This document shows, piece after piece, positions 51,138 to 61,254 of a stretch of DNA of 64,000 bases; positions within the stretch are counted from its first letter, which is position 1; every line of letters starts with the position of its first letter. The notes beneath the pieces are model-generated. The model made no database searches and was not told the DNA's origin. It worked only from the letters and a program-made list of their open reading frames with translations. This DNA comes from an uncultured Acetatifactor sp. (GTDB lineage Bacteria > Bacillota > Clostridia > Lachnospirales > Lachnospiraceae), in NCBI GenBank assembly GCA_944384205.1, contig CALWSL010000001.1, forward strand, positions 62,001 to 126,000, given 5' to 3'. The position numbers were made by a program, and so were the translations under genes.

Positions 51138-53816
51138 GTGTCAGAAGTGAATGTGGCAGAGTTGACTCCCATGATGCAGCAATACATGGAAACGAAAAAA
51201 CAATATCCGGATTGTATTCTTTTTTATCGTCTGGGCGACTTTTATGAAATGTTTTTTGAGGATGCGCTGACGGCGTCTAAAGAATTGGAAATTACATTGA
51301 CCGGAAAGGCATGTGGTCTTAAGGAGCGGGCGCCTATGTGCGGCGTGCCTTATCACGCGGTGGAAAACTATTTAAGCAGGCTGGTCAGCAGAGGTTATAA
51401 AGTTGCTATCTGTGAGCAGATAGAAGATCCGAAGCTTGCAAAGGGACTGGTAAAGCGTGATGTGGTTCGTATTGTGACGCCGGGAACCAACTTAAATATG
51501 CAGTCACTGGACGCATCGAAAAATAATTATCTGGTATGTGTGACCTATACGCCAACCAAAATCGGAATTTCCGCTGCCGATGTAACCACGGGAGACTACT
51601 TTGTGACCGAGGTTGAGGATTTAAAGAAACTGACGGACGAGCTGATGAAGTATGAACCGTCGGAAATTGTCTGCAATGATGCGTTTTTAATGAGCGGTGC
51701 GGATGTGGCGGATTTGCGGGGGAGACTACATATTGCGGTAAACTCTCTGGATTCCCATTTTTTTGATGATGACGGCTGCAGAAAAGTGCTTTTGCGTCAT
51801 TTTAAGGTAAATACCCTGATTGGTCTGGGAATAGAGGAGTTTCCTACCGGTATGATTGCGGCGGGAGCCCTGTTACAATATCTCTATGAGACACAGAAGA
51901 CGGAGCTGGAGCATTTTACCCATATTTCCCCGTATCTGACCAGCAAATATATGCTGCTTGACAGCTCGACAAGAAGGAATCTTGAACTGACGGAGACTTT
52001 GCGGGAAAAGCAGAAGAGAGGGTCCCTTCTCTGGGTGCTGGATAAAACCAAGACTGCCATGGGCGGGCGTATGCTCAGAAGCTTTATCGAGCAGCCTTTA
52101 ATTGATAAGGAGGAGATGGAGAAGCGTCTGGACGCCATTGAGGAATTAAACAAGGACAGTGTTTCCAGAGATGAAATCAGGGAATATTTAGGACCCATTT
52201 ATGATTTGGAGCGGCTTCTCAGCAAGGTGACTTACAAGACGGCGAATCCCAGGGATTTGATTGCTTTCCGCAATTCTCTGGAGATGCTTCCCCATATCAA
52301 GACGGTTCTTGCGGGCTTTTCCAAGGAGGAGCTTGTCAAAGCCTGTGATGAGATTGAAGGGCTGGATGATATCTATCAGTTGATTTTAAGCGCCATCGAG
52401 GAGGAACCGCCGATTACCATCAGAGAAGGCGGAATTATCAGGGATGGTTTTGATGAGACCATTGATATGCTGAGAAATGCCAAGAAAGACGGCAAACAGT
52501 GGCTTGCGCAGCTTGAGGAGCAGGACAGAGAGAGAACCGGAATCAAGAATCTTAAGATAAAATATAACAAGGTGTTCGGTTATTACTTTGAAGTGACTAA
52601 TTCCTACAAAAATCTGGTGCCGGAGGATTATATCCGCAAGCAGACCCTTGCCAATGCGGAGCGTTACACCACGCCCAGGTTAAAGGATCTGGAGGATACG
52701 ATTTTAAATGCGGAGGACAAGCTGCAGGCTTTAGAATATGATTTGTTCTGCAAAATCAGGGATTCCATTGCCATGGAAATAGAGAGAATCCAAAAGACCG
52801 CCAAGGCGGTGGCAAGACTGGATGTTTACACCTCCCTTTCCCTTGTGTCGGAGCGCAATCATTATGTGAGACCCAAGCTCAATGAAAAGGGAATTATTGA
52901 TATCAAGGACGGCAGACATCCCGTAGTGGAACAGATGATTTCCAATGATTTGTTCATTTCCAATGACACCTATCTGGACAACGGAAGTCATTGTATCAGT
53001 ATTATTACGGGTCCTAATATGGCGGGCAAATCCACCTATATGCGGCAATCCGCTCTGATTGTGCTGATGGCGCAGATTGGCTGCTTTGTGCCTGCAAAGA
53101 GTGCCAATATCGGTATTGTGGACCGGATTTTTACCCGTGTGGGCGCCTCTGACGACCTGGCAAGCGGACAGTCTACTTTTATGGTGGAGATGAATGAGGT
53201 CGCCAATATCTTAAGAAACGCTACTGCCAACAGTCTGCTGATTCTGGATGAAATCGGACGCGGAACCTCCACCTTTGACGGACTTTCGATTGCATGGGCG
53301 GTGATTGAGCATATCAGCAACCGCAAGCTTTTGGGGGCGAAGACCCTTTTTGCCACCCATTATCATGAGCTGACCGAGCTGGAAGGAAAGATGCACAATG
53401 TCAACAATTATTGTATTGCCGTAAAGGAATGTGGGGACGATATTGTGTTCCTGCGCAAAATTGTAAAAGGCGGTGCGGACAAGAGCTACGGAATCCAGGT
53501 GGCGAAGCTTGCCGGAGTTCCCGATATGGTGATTGACCGTGCCAAAGAAATCGTGGAACAGTTAAGTGATAATGATATCACGGAAAAGGTACAGAGCATT
53601 GTTGTTGATACCAAAAATGACAGTAAGGGAAAGAAACAGCCTAAGTACGATGAGGTGGATTTGGCGCAGATGTCGCTTTTTGATACGGTGACGGATGAGG
53701 ATGTGTTGAAGGAGCTGATGGAGATTGAGGTGACGACTTTGACGCCGCTGGATGCGCTGAATACGCTTTATCGGTTGCAGAATAAATTAAAGAACCGTTG
53801 GCAGAGCGAGAAGTAA
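51138..53816 (+). CDS. mutS: DNA mismatch repair protein MutS
   Basis: The canonical mismatch sensor, 892 residues. The N-terminal mismatch-reading motif is FYRLGDFYEMFFEDA. The ATPase has Walker A GPNMAGKST at 625-633, then FMVEMNEVANIL, Walker B LLILDEIGRGTSTFDG and ATHYHELTEL. The frame is open to an ATG at 51084, but that codon lies within a strong hairpin. GTG 51138 has AGGGGT upstream and gives the normal start (SEVNVAELTPMMQQYMETK). mutL follows after about 120 bases. Confidence 0.97.
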   Translation: MSEVNVAELTPMMQQYMETKKQYPDCILFYRLGDFYEMFFEDALTASKELEITLTGKACGLKERAPMCGVPYHAVENYLSRLVSRGYKVAICEQIEDPKLAKGLVKRDVVRIVTPGTNLNMQSLDASKNNYLVCVTYTPTKIGISAADVTTGDYFVTEVEDLKKLTDELMKYEPSEIVCNDAFLMSGADVADLRGRLHIAVNSLDSHFFDDDGCRKVLLRHFKVNTLIGLGIEEFPTGMIAAGALLQYLYETQKTELEHFTHISPYLTSKYMLLDSSTRRNLELTETLREKQKRGSLLWVLDKTKTAMGGRMLRSFIEQPLIDKEEMEKRLDAIEELNKDSVSRDEIREYLGPIYDLERLLSKVTYKTANPRDLIAFRNSLEMLPHIKTVLAGFSKEELVKACDEIEGLDDIYQLILSAIEEEPPITIREGGIIRDGFDETIDMLRNAKKDGKQWLAQLEEQDRERTGIKNLKIKYNKVFGYYFEVTNSYKNLVPEDYIRKQTLANAERYTTPRLKDLEDTILNAEDKLQALEYDLFCKIRDSIAMEIERIQKTAKAVARLDVYTSLSLVSERNHYVRPKLNEKGIIDIKDGRHPVVEQMISNDLFISNDTYLDNGSHCISIITGPNMAGKSTYMRQSALIVLMAQIGCFVPAKSANIGIVDRIFTRVGASDDLASGQSTFMVEMNEVANILRNATANSLLILDEIGRGTSTFDGLSIAWAVIEHISNRKLLGAKTLFATHYHELTELEGKMHNVNNYCIAVKECGDDIVFLRKIVKGGADKSYGIQVAKLAGVPDMVIDRAKEIVEQLSDNDITEKVQSIVVDTKNDSKGKKQPKYDEVDLAQMSLFDTVTDEDVLKELMEIEVTTLTPLDALNTLYRLQNKLKNRWQSEK

Positions 53817-53821
53817 CTCTA

Positions 53822-53842
53822 AGCCGGTAAAGTACACCGGCT
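53822..53842 (+). other. Short hairpin between mutS and mutL
   Basis: AGCCGGT (53822-53828) and ACCGGCT (53836-53842) form a perfect 7-base stem with a 7-base loop, 5 bases after the mutS stop. There is no T tail, so it could lower read-through or protect the mutS mRNA end. Confidence 0.45.
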
Positions 53843-53935
53843 AAGATTTCCTAAGTCTCGCCCGGAAGAATGTCTCTAAGGAGCCATTTTTCCCCAAAAG
53901 TCATTTTTCAGGATACGACAGGAGGAGGTAAGAAG

Positions 53936-55819
53936 ATGCCGCAGATACATATTCTGGATTCGGAAACAATAGATAAGATTGCTGCCGGCGAGGTGGTGGA
54001 GCGACCCTCCAGCGTGGTTAAGGAGCTTGTGGAGAATGCCATGGATGCAGGCGCAACCGCAATCACTGTGGAAATAAAGGACGGCGGTATTGAATTTATC
54101 CGCGTGACCGACAATGGAAGCGGTATGGATAAAGAGCAGGTCAGAACGGCATTTTTACGCCATGCCACCAGCAAAATAGAGAACGTGGAGGATTTGATGC
54201 GTCTGTCAAGCCTCGGCTTCCGCGGAGAGGCATTATCCAGTATTTCTGCGGTAGCTAAGGTGGAGATGATTACCAAGACAAAGGGAAGTCTCACTGGCGT
54301 CCGGATTTTACTGGAGGGTGGGGTTGAGAAAGCGTTTGAGGAAATCGGTGCGCCTGACGGGACTACTTTTCTGATGCGGAATCTGTTCTTTAACACGCCG
54401 GTACGCCGCAAGTTCTTAAAGCAGCCTGCCACGGAGGGTGGTTATATTGCCGATTTAATGGAGCATCTGGCGCTGTCCAGACCGGATATTTCCTTTAAGT
54501 TTGTGCTGGGAAACCAGACCCGTTTTCACACCTCCGGCAATGGTGATTTAAGAGAAGTGATTTATCGCATTTACGGCAGGGAAGTGGTAAATTCCCTGGT
54601 GCCGATTCAGTTTGAACAGGACGGCGTGCGCATTGACGGCTTTTTGGGAAAGCCGTTTTTGGTGCGTTCCAACCGCAATTTTGAAATTTATTATATCAAT
54701 GGACGTTTTATCAAAAGCAGCGTGATTGCAAGGGCGATAGAGGAAGGCTACAAGGAATATCTGATGCAGCACAAGTTTCCGCTGTGCGTGCTTCATATTG
54801 AAATGGATCCGCAGCGTGTGGATGTGAATGTGCATCCTGCCAAAATGGATGTGCGTTTCAGTGATGCGATGGTTTTTTGTAATCTGGTGACAACTGCTGT
54901 CCATGATACCTTAAAAAGGCAGGAAATGATTCCTGATGCTGTGCTTGACGACGGGAAAGAGGAAAGGAAGGCAGAGCAGGAAGCCAGAAAGGAATCACAG
55001 AAAATTCATACCCTCGAACCCTTTGAAAAAAAGCGGGAAGAAAGCTACCGGGTAATGGAGGAGGCTCGCTATCAGGCGGTCATGCCGGCTTTGCAGAGAC
55101 AGGATTTCAAACAGAACCCTGTCTGGACCCGCGTTTTGGATAAGAAAGAGGAAGCCGGGTCCAAACAGACGCCGGATATGGAAAAACCGATGGCGGCGGA
55201 ACAGATGAATCTCTTTGAGGAGAAGCTGCTTTCTGTGGAGAACCGCTCCCGCTACCATATCATCGGTCAGGTTTTTGATACCTACTGGCTGGTACAGTTT
55301 GAGGAGAAGCTGTTTATTATAGACCAGCATGCTGCGCATGAGAAAGTGAAGTATGAGCGCCTGATAAAACAGTTTCATGAGAAACAGGTTGTCTCCCAGA
55401 ATCTGATGCCGCCTGTGATTGTAAGCCTTTCGGGGCAGGAGGAAGCTGTTTTACGGGAATATGAGGATATCTTTGCAGCTCTTGGATTTGAAACGGAAGC
55501 CTTTGGCGGTACGGAATATGCCCTGCGAAGCGTTCCGGCAGATTTGTACGGATGCGGTGAAAAGGAAATGTTTCTTGCGGTTTTGGATGAGCTTTGTGAA
55601 GGTTCCGGGCGAGGCATCAGGGTGATAGAGGAGCGGATTGCTTCCATGTCCTGTAAAGCCGCTGTAAAGGGAAATAATAAATTGAGCTATGAAGAGGCGG
55701 AGCGTCTGATTGACGAGCTGCTGACTCTTGAGAATCCCTATAACTGTCCCCACGGCAGACCGACCATTATCTCTCTGACGAAAACAGAGCTTGAAAAAAA
55801 ATTCAAGCGCATCGTCTAA
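53936..55819 (+). CDS. mutL: DNA mismatch repair protein MutL (endonuclease type)
   Basis: The 627-residue protein has an N-terminal GHKL ATPase (ERPSSVVKELVENAMDAGA, DNGSGM, GFRGEALSSI), a charged linker (about 335-440), and a C-terminal domain with DQHAAHEKVKYERL, which is the DQHAx2Ex4E metal-endonuclease motif, and NCPHGRPTI. It therefore should nick DNA itself, as expected for bacteria without MutH. GGAGGAGG lies before the ATG at 53936; the frame's upstream extension has no such site. Confidence 0.96.
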   Translation: MPQIHILDSETIDKIAAGEVVERPSSVVKELVENAMDAGATAITVEIKDGGIEFIRVTDNGSGMDKEQVRTAFLRHATSKIENVEDLMRLSSLGFRGEALSSISAVAKVEMITKTKGSLTGVRILLEGGVEKAFEEIGAPDGTTFLMRNLFFNTPVRRKFLKQPATEGGYIADLMEHLALSRPDISFKFVLGNQTRFHTSGNGDLREVIYRIYGREVVNSLVPIQFEQDGVRIDGFLGKPFLVRSNRNFEIYYINGRFIKSSVIARAIEEGYKEYLMQHKFPLCVLHIEMDPQRVDVNVHPAKMDVRFSDAMVFCNLVTTAVHDTLKRQEMIPDAVLDDGKEERKAEQEARKESQKIHTLEPFEKKREESYRVMEEARYQAVMPALQRQDFKQNPVWTRVLDKKEEAGSKQTPDMEKPMAAEQMNLFEEKLLSVENRSRYHIIGQVFDTYWLVQFEEKLFIIDQHAAHEKVKYERLIKQFHEKQVVSQNLMPPVIVSLSGQEEAVLREYEDIFAALGFETEAFGGTEYALRSVPADLYGCGEKEMFLAVLDELCEGSGRGIRVIEERIASMSCKAAVKGNNKLSYEEAERLIDELLTLENPYNCPHGRPTIISLTKTELEKKFKRIV

Positions 55820-55876
55820 AAGTACGTTTGCCAGACAGAAGATAATTTTCAGACAAGAGGATTAGGAGGTCGGAAG

Positions 55877-56827
55877 ATGGAAAAAAAGCCCATGATTGTG
55901 CTTACAGGTCCCACCGCCGTAGGGAAAACCAAGCTGTCCGTTGCACTTGCCAAGGCGGTACGCGGGGAGATTATCTCCGCGGATTCCATGCAGGTATACC
56001 GTCATATGGATATCGGTTCCGCCAAGATTACACAGGAAGAAATGCAGGGCGTTCCTCATCATTTGATAGACATATTAGAGCCATGGGAAGAATTTAATGT
56101 GGTCGTATTCAAGCAAAAATGCGAGGAATGTCTGAGGGGGATTTATGAGCGGGGGCATATTCCCATATTAACGGGAGGGACGGGATTTTATATTCAGGCG
56201 GTATTGCGGGATATTGATTTTACGGAGAATAAGGAAAACACAGCGCTTCGAGCATCTCTTGAGGAATTGGCGGCGCGGGAGGGGGCGGAAGCCCTTCATG
56301 CAAGATTAAGGGAGGTTGACCCTGTTTCGGCGGAGGCAATTCATGCCAATAATATTAAAAGAGTGATCCGTGCATTGGAATATTATGAGTTGACAGGAAT
56401 GCCGATTTCAACTCATAATGAGCAGGAAAAGCAGAAAGAAAGCGCATACCGTTCCTGTTATTTTGTCTTAAACGATGACAGAGAGCGGCTTTATCGGCGG
56501 ATAGAGGAGCGCATCGATGAAATGCTGGAAAACGGACTTGTTGACGAGGTGAAGCGTCTGAAAAAAATGGGCTGCCACCGAAAAATGGTATCCATGCAGG
56601 GCTTGGGCTACAAGGAAATTCTGGCGTATTTAGAGGGTGAAATTTCCTTGGAGGAGGCGGTTTATCTGTTGAAGCGCAATACCAGACATTTTGCAAAAAG
56701 ACAGCTGACATGGTTTCGGCGGGAGCCGGACGTCATCTGGATTGATAAGGACAAATTTTCCTGTGACGAGGATGCAATTTTGAATTTTATGCTGCAAAAA
56801 TGCAGGGAAGATATGATAATTTCATAG
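55877..56827 (+). CDS. miaA: tRNA dimethylallyltransferase
   Basis: The 316-residue enzyme transfers a dimethylallyl group to A37 of tRNAs that read UNN codons. P-loop GPTAVGKT starts the protein; SADSMQVYRHMDIGSAK, PHHLIDI, TGGTGFYIQA and RNTRHFAKRQLTWFR are family signatures. AGGAGG stands ten bases before the ATG. In many Clostridia hfq comes next; here the following gene is the PLP enzyme instead. Confidence 0.97.
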   Translation: MEKKPMIVLTGPTAVGKTKLSVALAKAVRGEIISADSMQVYRHMDIGSAKITQEEMQGVPHHLIDILEPWEEFNVVVFKQKCEECLRGIYERGHIPILTGGTGFYIQAVLRDIDFTENKENTALRASLEELAAREGAEALHARLREVDPVSAEAIHANNIKRVIRALEYYELTGMPISTHNEQEKQKESAYRSCYFVLNDDRERLYRRIEERIDEMLENGLVDEVKRLKKMGCHRKMVSMQGLGYKEILAYLEGEISLEEAVYLLKRNTRHFAKRQLTWFRREPDVIWIDKDKFSCDEDAILNFMLQKCREDMIIS

Positions 56828-56904
56828 GCGGCATGATATGATTTTGTTTGAATTTGTCAGAGACAGAATTTGGAATAGAAAGAAAAAGGAGTATGGGAAT
56901 ACTT

Positions 56905-58206
56905 ATGAGTGAAAATAAAACCTTGGAGATATATCAATCCATGGGAATCTGTGAAGAGGTATATTCTTATGGAAATAGAATTTTAGGAAGCCTTGCGGAG
57001 CGCTTTGCGGCGATAGATGCAAACGCAGAGTACAATCAGTTAAAGGTATTAAAGGCAATGCAGGAGTGTCAGGTCAGCGAGGCGTGCCTGCTGGGAACGA
57101 CGGGTTACGGTTATAACGACATCGGGCGTGATGCGCTGGAGGCTGTCTACGCAAAGGTATTCCATACCGAGGATGCGCTGGTGCGCCCCCAGATTACCTG
57201 CGGTACTCACGCTCTGGCGCTTGCCCTGATGAGCAATCTGCGCCCGGGCGACGAGCTGTTTTCTCCGGTGGGAAAGCCCTATGATACGCTGGAGGAGGTT
57301 ATCGGCATCCGTCCCTCCAAGGGCTCTCTTGCGGAGTATGGTATAACCTACAGACAGGTGGATTTGCTTCCTGACGGCAGCTTTGACTATGAAAATATCA
57401 AAAAGAACATCAATAAAAAAACAAAGCTTGTGACGATTCAGCGTTCCAAGGGATATCAGACAAGACCCACGCTTTCCGTGGACAGAATCGGCGAACTGAT
57501 TCATTTTATCAAAGAGATAAAGCCGGATGTAATTTGCATGGTAGATAACTGCTACGGTGAGTTTGTAGAAACAAAGGAGCCCTCCGATGTGGGCGCGGAT
57601 ATGGTGGTGGGTTCCCTGATTAAGAATCCCGGCGGCGGGCTGGCACCCATCGGCGGTTATATTGCAGGAAAAAAAGAATGTGTGGAGAATGCGGCATACC
57701 GTCTCACCTCCCCCGGACTGGGCAAGGAGGTGGGCGCCTCTCTTGGAATTCTGACAAATTTTTACCAGGGATTTTTTCTTGCGCCCACAGTGACTGCGGG
57801 CGCATTAAAGGGTGCTGTTTTTGCCGCCAATATTTATGAAAAGCTTGGTTTTGCGGTGGTACCGGACGGCACGGAGAGCAGACACGATATTATTCAGGCG
57901 GTAACTTTTGGCAATGCCGAGGGCGTAATTGCCTTCTGCGAGGGAATTCAGGCGGCGGCTCCGGTGGACAGTCATGTGACCCCCGAACCCTGGGATATGC
58001 CCGGCTATGATGCAAAAGTAATTATGGCTGCCGGCGCATTTGTATCGGGTTCGTCCATTGAGCTTTCGGCAGACGGTCCGATAAAACCTCCGTTCGCTGT
58101 TTATTTTCAGGGCGGACTTACCTGGCAGCACGCAAAATTCGGTATTTTAAAATCTTTACAGTCGCTGGTTGACAAAGGACTGATATCAAAAGAATTTTTA
58201 AAGTAA
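56905..58206 (+). CDS. Methionine gamma-lyase/aluminium-resistance family PLP enzyme (YnbB-like)
   Basis: The protein has 433 residues from ATG 56905. It has the fold-type I PLP pattern: a glycine-rich TGYGYNDIGRD, RPQITCGTHALALAL, D214 in MVDNCYGEF and the PLP lysine K240 in GSLIKNPGGGLAP. It is annotated in databases as aluminium resistance or methionine gamma-lyase related; a C-S lyase reaction is likely, but the substrate is unproven. Two ATGs compete: 56893 has AAGGAG only one base away, and 56905 has it 13 bases away. A TTG at 56848 has no site. It follows miaA as ynbB does in many Firmicutes. Confidence 0.87.
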   Translation: MSENKTLEIYQSMGICEEVYSYGNRILGSLAERFAAIDANAEYNQLKVLKAMQECQVSEACLLGTTGYGYNDIGRDALEAVYAKVFHTEDALVRPQITCGTHALALALMSNLRPGDELFSPVGKPYDTLEEVIGIRPSKGSLAEYGITYRQVDLLPDGSFDYENIKKNINKKTKLVTIQRSKGYQTRPTLSVDRIGELIHFIKEIKPDVICMVDNCYGEFVETKEPSDVGADMVVGSLIKNPGGGLAPIGGYIAGKKECVENAAYRLTSPGLGKEVGASLGILTNFYQGFFLAPTVTAGALKGAVFAANIYEKLGFAVVPDGTESRHDIIQAVTFGNAEGVIAFCEGIQAAAPVDSHVTPEPWDMPGYDAKVIMAAGAFVSGSSIELSADGPIKPPFAVYFQGGLTWQHAKFGILKSLQSLVDKGLISKEFLK

Positions 58207-58334
58207 AACACGAATGCTGTAGAAATTACGCAAAATAAAATCTATGAATTTTATGTACACCGGGTCGATTTTGTGATACTATAAATAGACGTACAGAAAT
58301 GACGCTAAAACAAAAGAAAAACGGAGGAATTACC

Positions 58335-58574
58335 TTGAAGAGAGTAAATTGGGTATTAGTGCTTCTGGTATTGGTCGGTTTTGTAATCGGAAGATTTATC
58401 GGAACTTATTTCGACGGAAGCTTCTTAAATTACGGTCAGACCTTTGGACTGAGCAGCCCGATAGAGCTTGATTTGGGATTTATCATACTGACGTTTGGTT
58501 TACAGATTAAAATTACCATTGCCAGTGTGATTGGCGTAATCATATCGTTGGTGGTATACAAATTCATCCGCTGA
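58335..58574 (+). CDS. DUF4321 small membrane protein
   Basis: The 79-residue protein has two membrane helices (about 5-22 and 50-76) joined by FIGTYFDGSFLNYGQTFGLSSPIELDLG, the DUF4321 pattern. It has no known function and in Clostridia regularly precedes radC or maf in the mreB region. TTG 58335 is chosen because GGAGGA at 58323-58328 lies six bases before it; the ATG at 58299 has no ribosome site. Confidence 0.82.
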   Translation: MKRVNWVLVLLVLVGFVIGRFIGTYFDGSFLNYGQTFGLSSPIELDLGFIILTFGLQIKITIASVIGVIISLVVYKFIR

Positions 58575-58633
58575 CGATGCGTTGATAAAACTTTCATAGT
58601 CACGAATGCTTCGGAGAAGGCAGAAGGAGACCT

Positions 58634-59326
58634 ATGAAAAGAAAAAAAGAGGAAATTCAAAAGCAGGATATGCCTTATGAGAAATTCATGAGGTTTGGTG
58701 CAGAGAACCTTACGGAGAGCGAGCTGATTGCCATTATTCTAAGGACGGGAACGAAGGACAGCAGCGCATTACAGCTTGCAACACAGGTGCTTTCCCTGGC
58801 AAAATACCCAAGAGTAGGACTTTTGGGGCTTTATGACGTAACATTGGAAGAATTGATGAGTATCAGGGGTATCGGGCTGGTCAAGGCGATTAAGCTCAAA
58901 TGCCTGACAGAGCTGTCCATGCGCATCAGCAGGGCGACGGCGAAGGAGGGACTTTGCTTTCAGAATCCCCGGACGGTTGCGGATTATTTTATGGAAAAGC
59001 TGCGGCATCGTGAGACGGAATGTGTGATTTTGGTCTGTCTCGATTCCAAGGGGCAGTTACTGCATGAGAAAAAATTATCAGACGGAAGTGTAAATATGTC
59101 GCTGATATCGCCGAGAGAGATTTTTTTAGAGGCTCTGCAGAGCAGGGCGGTCAATATTCTTCTGGTGCATAACCATCCCAGCGGCGACCCGACTCCCAGC
59201 AGGATGGATCGGGAGCTGACAGAAAATGTCAAAGAGCTGGGAGAAAAAATGGATATTCCGCTGCTTGACCATATTATTATTGGAGATAACAGGTATACTA
59301 GCTTTAGGGAGTTGACTTACCTGTAA
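58634..59326 (+). CDS. radC: RadC/JAB-domain metallopeptidase-fold protein
   Basis: The 230-residue protein has an N-terminal helix-hairpin-helix region (about 20-85; LMSIRGIGLVKAIKLK) and a C-terminal RadC/JAMM domain with the zinc motif HNHPSGDPTPS, an upstream glutamate in TECVILVCLD, and DHIIIGDNRYTSFRE. Despite its name, a DNA-repair role is doubtful. AGGAGACCT precedes the ATG. The mreBCD operon follows. Confidence 0.94.
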   Translation: MKRKKEEIQKQDMPYEKFMRFGAENLTESELIAIILRTGTKDSSALQLATQVLSLAKYPRVGLLGLYDVTLEELMSIRGIGLVKAIKLKCLTELSMRISRATAKEGLCFQNPRTVADYFMEKLRHRETECVILVCLDSKGQLLHEKKLSDGSVNMSLISPREIFLEALQSRAVNILLVHNHPSGDPTPSRMDRELTENVKELGEKMDIPLLDHIIIGDNRYTSFRELTYL

Positions 59327-59368
59327 TTATTATTAAAAGTATTTTACCTATAGAAAGGGGCTGTCGTT

Positions 59369-60379
59369 TTGGCTAACAACGCATTCGGTATCGATTTAGG
59401 TACCAATAATATTAAAATTTATAGTAGAAATGATGACAATATTCTTGTGGAGAAGAATATGATTGCCATTGAGAATAAGAATACACTTTTTGCATATGGT
59501 GATTCCGCATTTGAAATGTATGAGAAGGCACCTGCAAATATTCATATTTCGTATCCGCTTTCCAACGGTGTGATTGCCGACATCAAAAATATGGAGACTT
59601 TAATCAGATATTTTGTAGGGGATATCCAGAAAGGGAATACGAAACCTTCTGATTTCTATATTGCGGTGCCCACGGATGTAACAGAGGTAGAAAAGAGGGC
59701 TTTTTACGATTTGATTCGGGATGCCAATGTGAAGGCAAAAAAAATCATGGTGGTTGAGAAGGCGGTAGCCGACGGACTGGGACTTGACATTGACGTCAAG
59801 AATTCTCAGGGTGTGCTGGTGGTTAACGTGGGCTATGAAACCACGGAAATTTCCATTCTCTCACTGGGCGGCATTGTTTTAAGCCGTCTGATTAAGGTGG
59901 GCGGCGTCAAGTTTGATGAAGCCATACGCGGATCGGTGCGAAGGGAATTCAGTCTGATTATCGGCGGTAAAACTGCGGAAAATGTAAAAATTTCCTTAAA
60001 GGAGCTGGAGAAAGCGGGAACCGGCGCTCTTGTTTACGGACGCGACATCGTGACAGGTCTGCCGGTGGAGAGAGAAATCCCAACCAAGCTGGTGGATGAA
60101 TCCTTAGAGGAGCATTTCAACACCATTATTGATAATGTAAAAGTGATTCTGGAGAGAACTCCTCCTGAGCTTGCGGCAGATATTTACCGTCATGGAATTT
60201 ATCTGACCGGCGGAGCGTCCCAGGTAAATCACCTTGCGGAGAGACTGGCTGCAGGAACGGGTCTTAAGGTAAACGCGGCGGAGCATCCTGTAACAAGTGT
60301 GGCAATGGGACTCTCCAAAATTATCAAGGACGACAACTATAAATCAGTAGCTTATGCGATTGAAGGGATGAGTAAATGA
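59369..60379 (+). CDS. mreB: Rod-shape determining actin homologue MreB
   Basis: The 336-residue protein has actin-fold phosphate loops: GIDLGTNNIKIY at the start and VNVGYETTEISILSLGGIV in the middle, and LTGGASQVNHLAERL near the end. It organises wall synthesis along the cell cylinder. The first loop has IDLGTNN where MreB usually has IDLGTAN. TTG is the start, with AAAGGGG eight bases upstream. The stop overlaps mreC (ATGA). Confidence 0.95.
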   Translation: MANNAFGIDLGTNNIKIYSRNDDNILVEKNMIAIENKNTLFAYGDSAFEMYEKAPANIHISYPLSNGVIADIKNMETLIRYFVGDIQKGNTKPSDFYIAVPTDVTEVEKRAFYDLIRDANVKAKKIMVVEKAVADGLGLDIDVKNSQGVLVVNVGYETTEISILSLGGIVLSRLIKVGGVKFDEAIRGSVRREFSLIIGGKTAENVKISLKELEKAGTGALVYGRDIVTGLPVEREIPTKLVDESLEEHFNTIIDNVKVILERTPPELAADIYRHGIYLTGGASQVNHLAERLAAGTGLKVNAAEHPVTSVAMGLSKIIKDDNYKSVAYAIEGMSK

Positions 60380-61254
60380 GCCCTGTAATAAAAAGAAAAG
60401 GGGAGAGGTTTACTTTGCCGGGTAAATATCTCCTTTTTATATTGACGTTTGTGTGTACGGTATTGATGCTGATTACATTCGGCACAAATGTATTCAACAA
60501 ACCGCTTAACACGGTAGCGGGATATGTAATCGTTCCCTTTCAGCGGGGAATTGGGAAAATGGGCGAATGGCTTTCCAATCGTTCCGATGAGCTGGTGCAG
60601 ATTCGTACCCTGCTTGATGAAAATCAGCGGCTGAAGGAAGAGGTTGCTGCTCTCACCGAAGAAAATACCATACTACAGCAGAACCAATATGAACTGAATA
60701 AACTGCGTGAGCTTGTAAAGCTGGATGAACAGTATGGAGAATACAACAAGGTCGGCGCACGCATTATCAGCAGGGATTCCGGCAACTGGTATTCTTCCTT
60801 TATTATTGACAAGGGAACAGACGACGGTCTTGCAGAAAATATGAATGTGATTGCGGAAGGCGGTCTTGTGGGAAGAATTACCTCCGTGGGTCCTAACTGG
60901 TCCAGAGTAACTGCCATTATTTCAGACAACAGCAATGTCAGCGCAAAGACACTGGCAACAGAGGATAATTTAATTGTGTCGGGTGATTTACAACTGATGA
61001 AGGAGGGCGTTATCACTTTCAGTCAGCTTGTTGACAGTCAGAATCTGGTGACGGAAGGCGACAAGATTGTTACTTCTGATATCAGTGACAAGTATCTTCC
61101 CAATATCCTGATAGGATATCTTCACACCATTAACAGAGATGCGAATAATCTGACAAAATCCGGATACATAACACCAGCGGTTGACTTTGAGCATTTGAGC
61201 GAGGTGCTTGTAATTACTGATTTGAAACAGCAGGTTGTGGAAGAGGAAGACTAG
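60376..61254 (+). CDS. mreC: Rod-shape determining protein MreC
   Basis: The 292-residue protein has a short basic inside segment, one membrane helix (18-35), a coiled coil at about 68-112 (LLDENQRLKEEVAALTEEN) and two beta-barrel parts outside (VIAEGGLVGRITSVGPNWSRV, FEHLSEVLVI). It links MreB and PBP2. The ATG overlaps the mreB stop; mreD starts right after its stop. Confidence 0.95.
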   Translation: MSPVIKRKGERFTLPGKYLLFILTFVCTVLMLITFGTNVFNKPLNTVAGYVIVPFQRGIGKMGEWLSNRSDELVQIRTLLDENQRLKEEVAALTEENTILQQNQYELNKLRELVKLDEQYGEYNKVGARIISRDSGNWYSSFIIDKGTDDGLAENMNVIAEGGLVGRITSVGPNWSRVTAIISDNSNVSAKTLATEDNLIVSGDLQLMKEGVITFSQLVDSQNLVTEGDKIVTSDISDKYLPNILIGYLHTINRDANNLTKSGYITPAVDFEHLSEVLVITDLKQQVVEEED

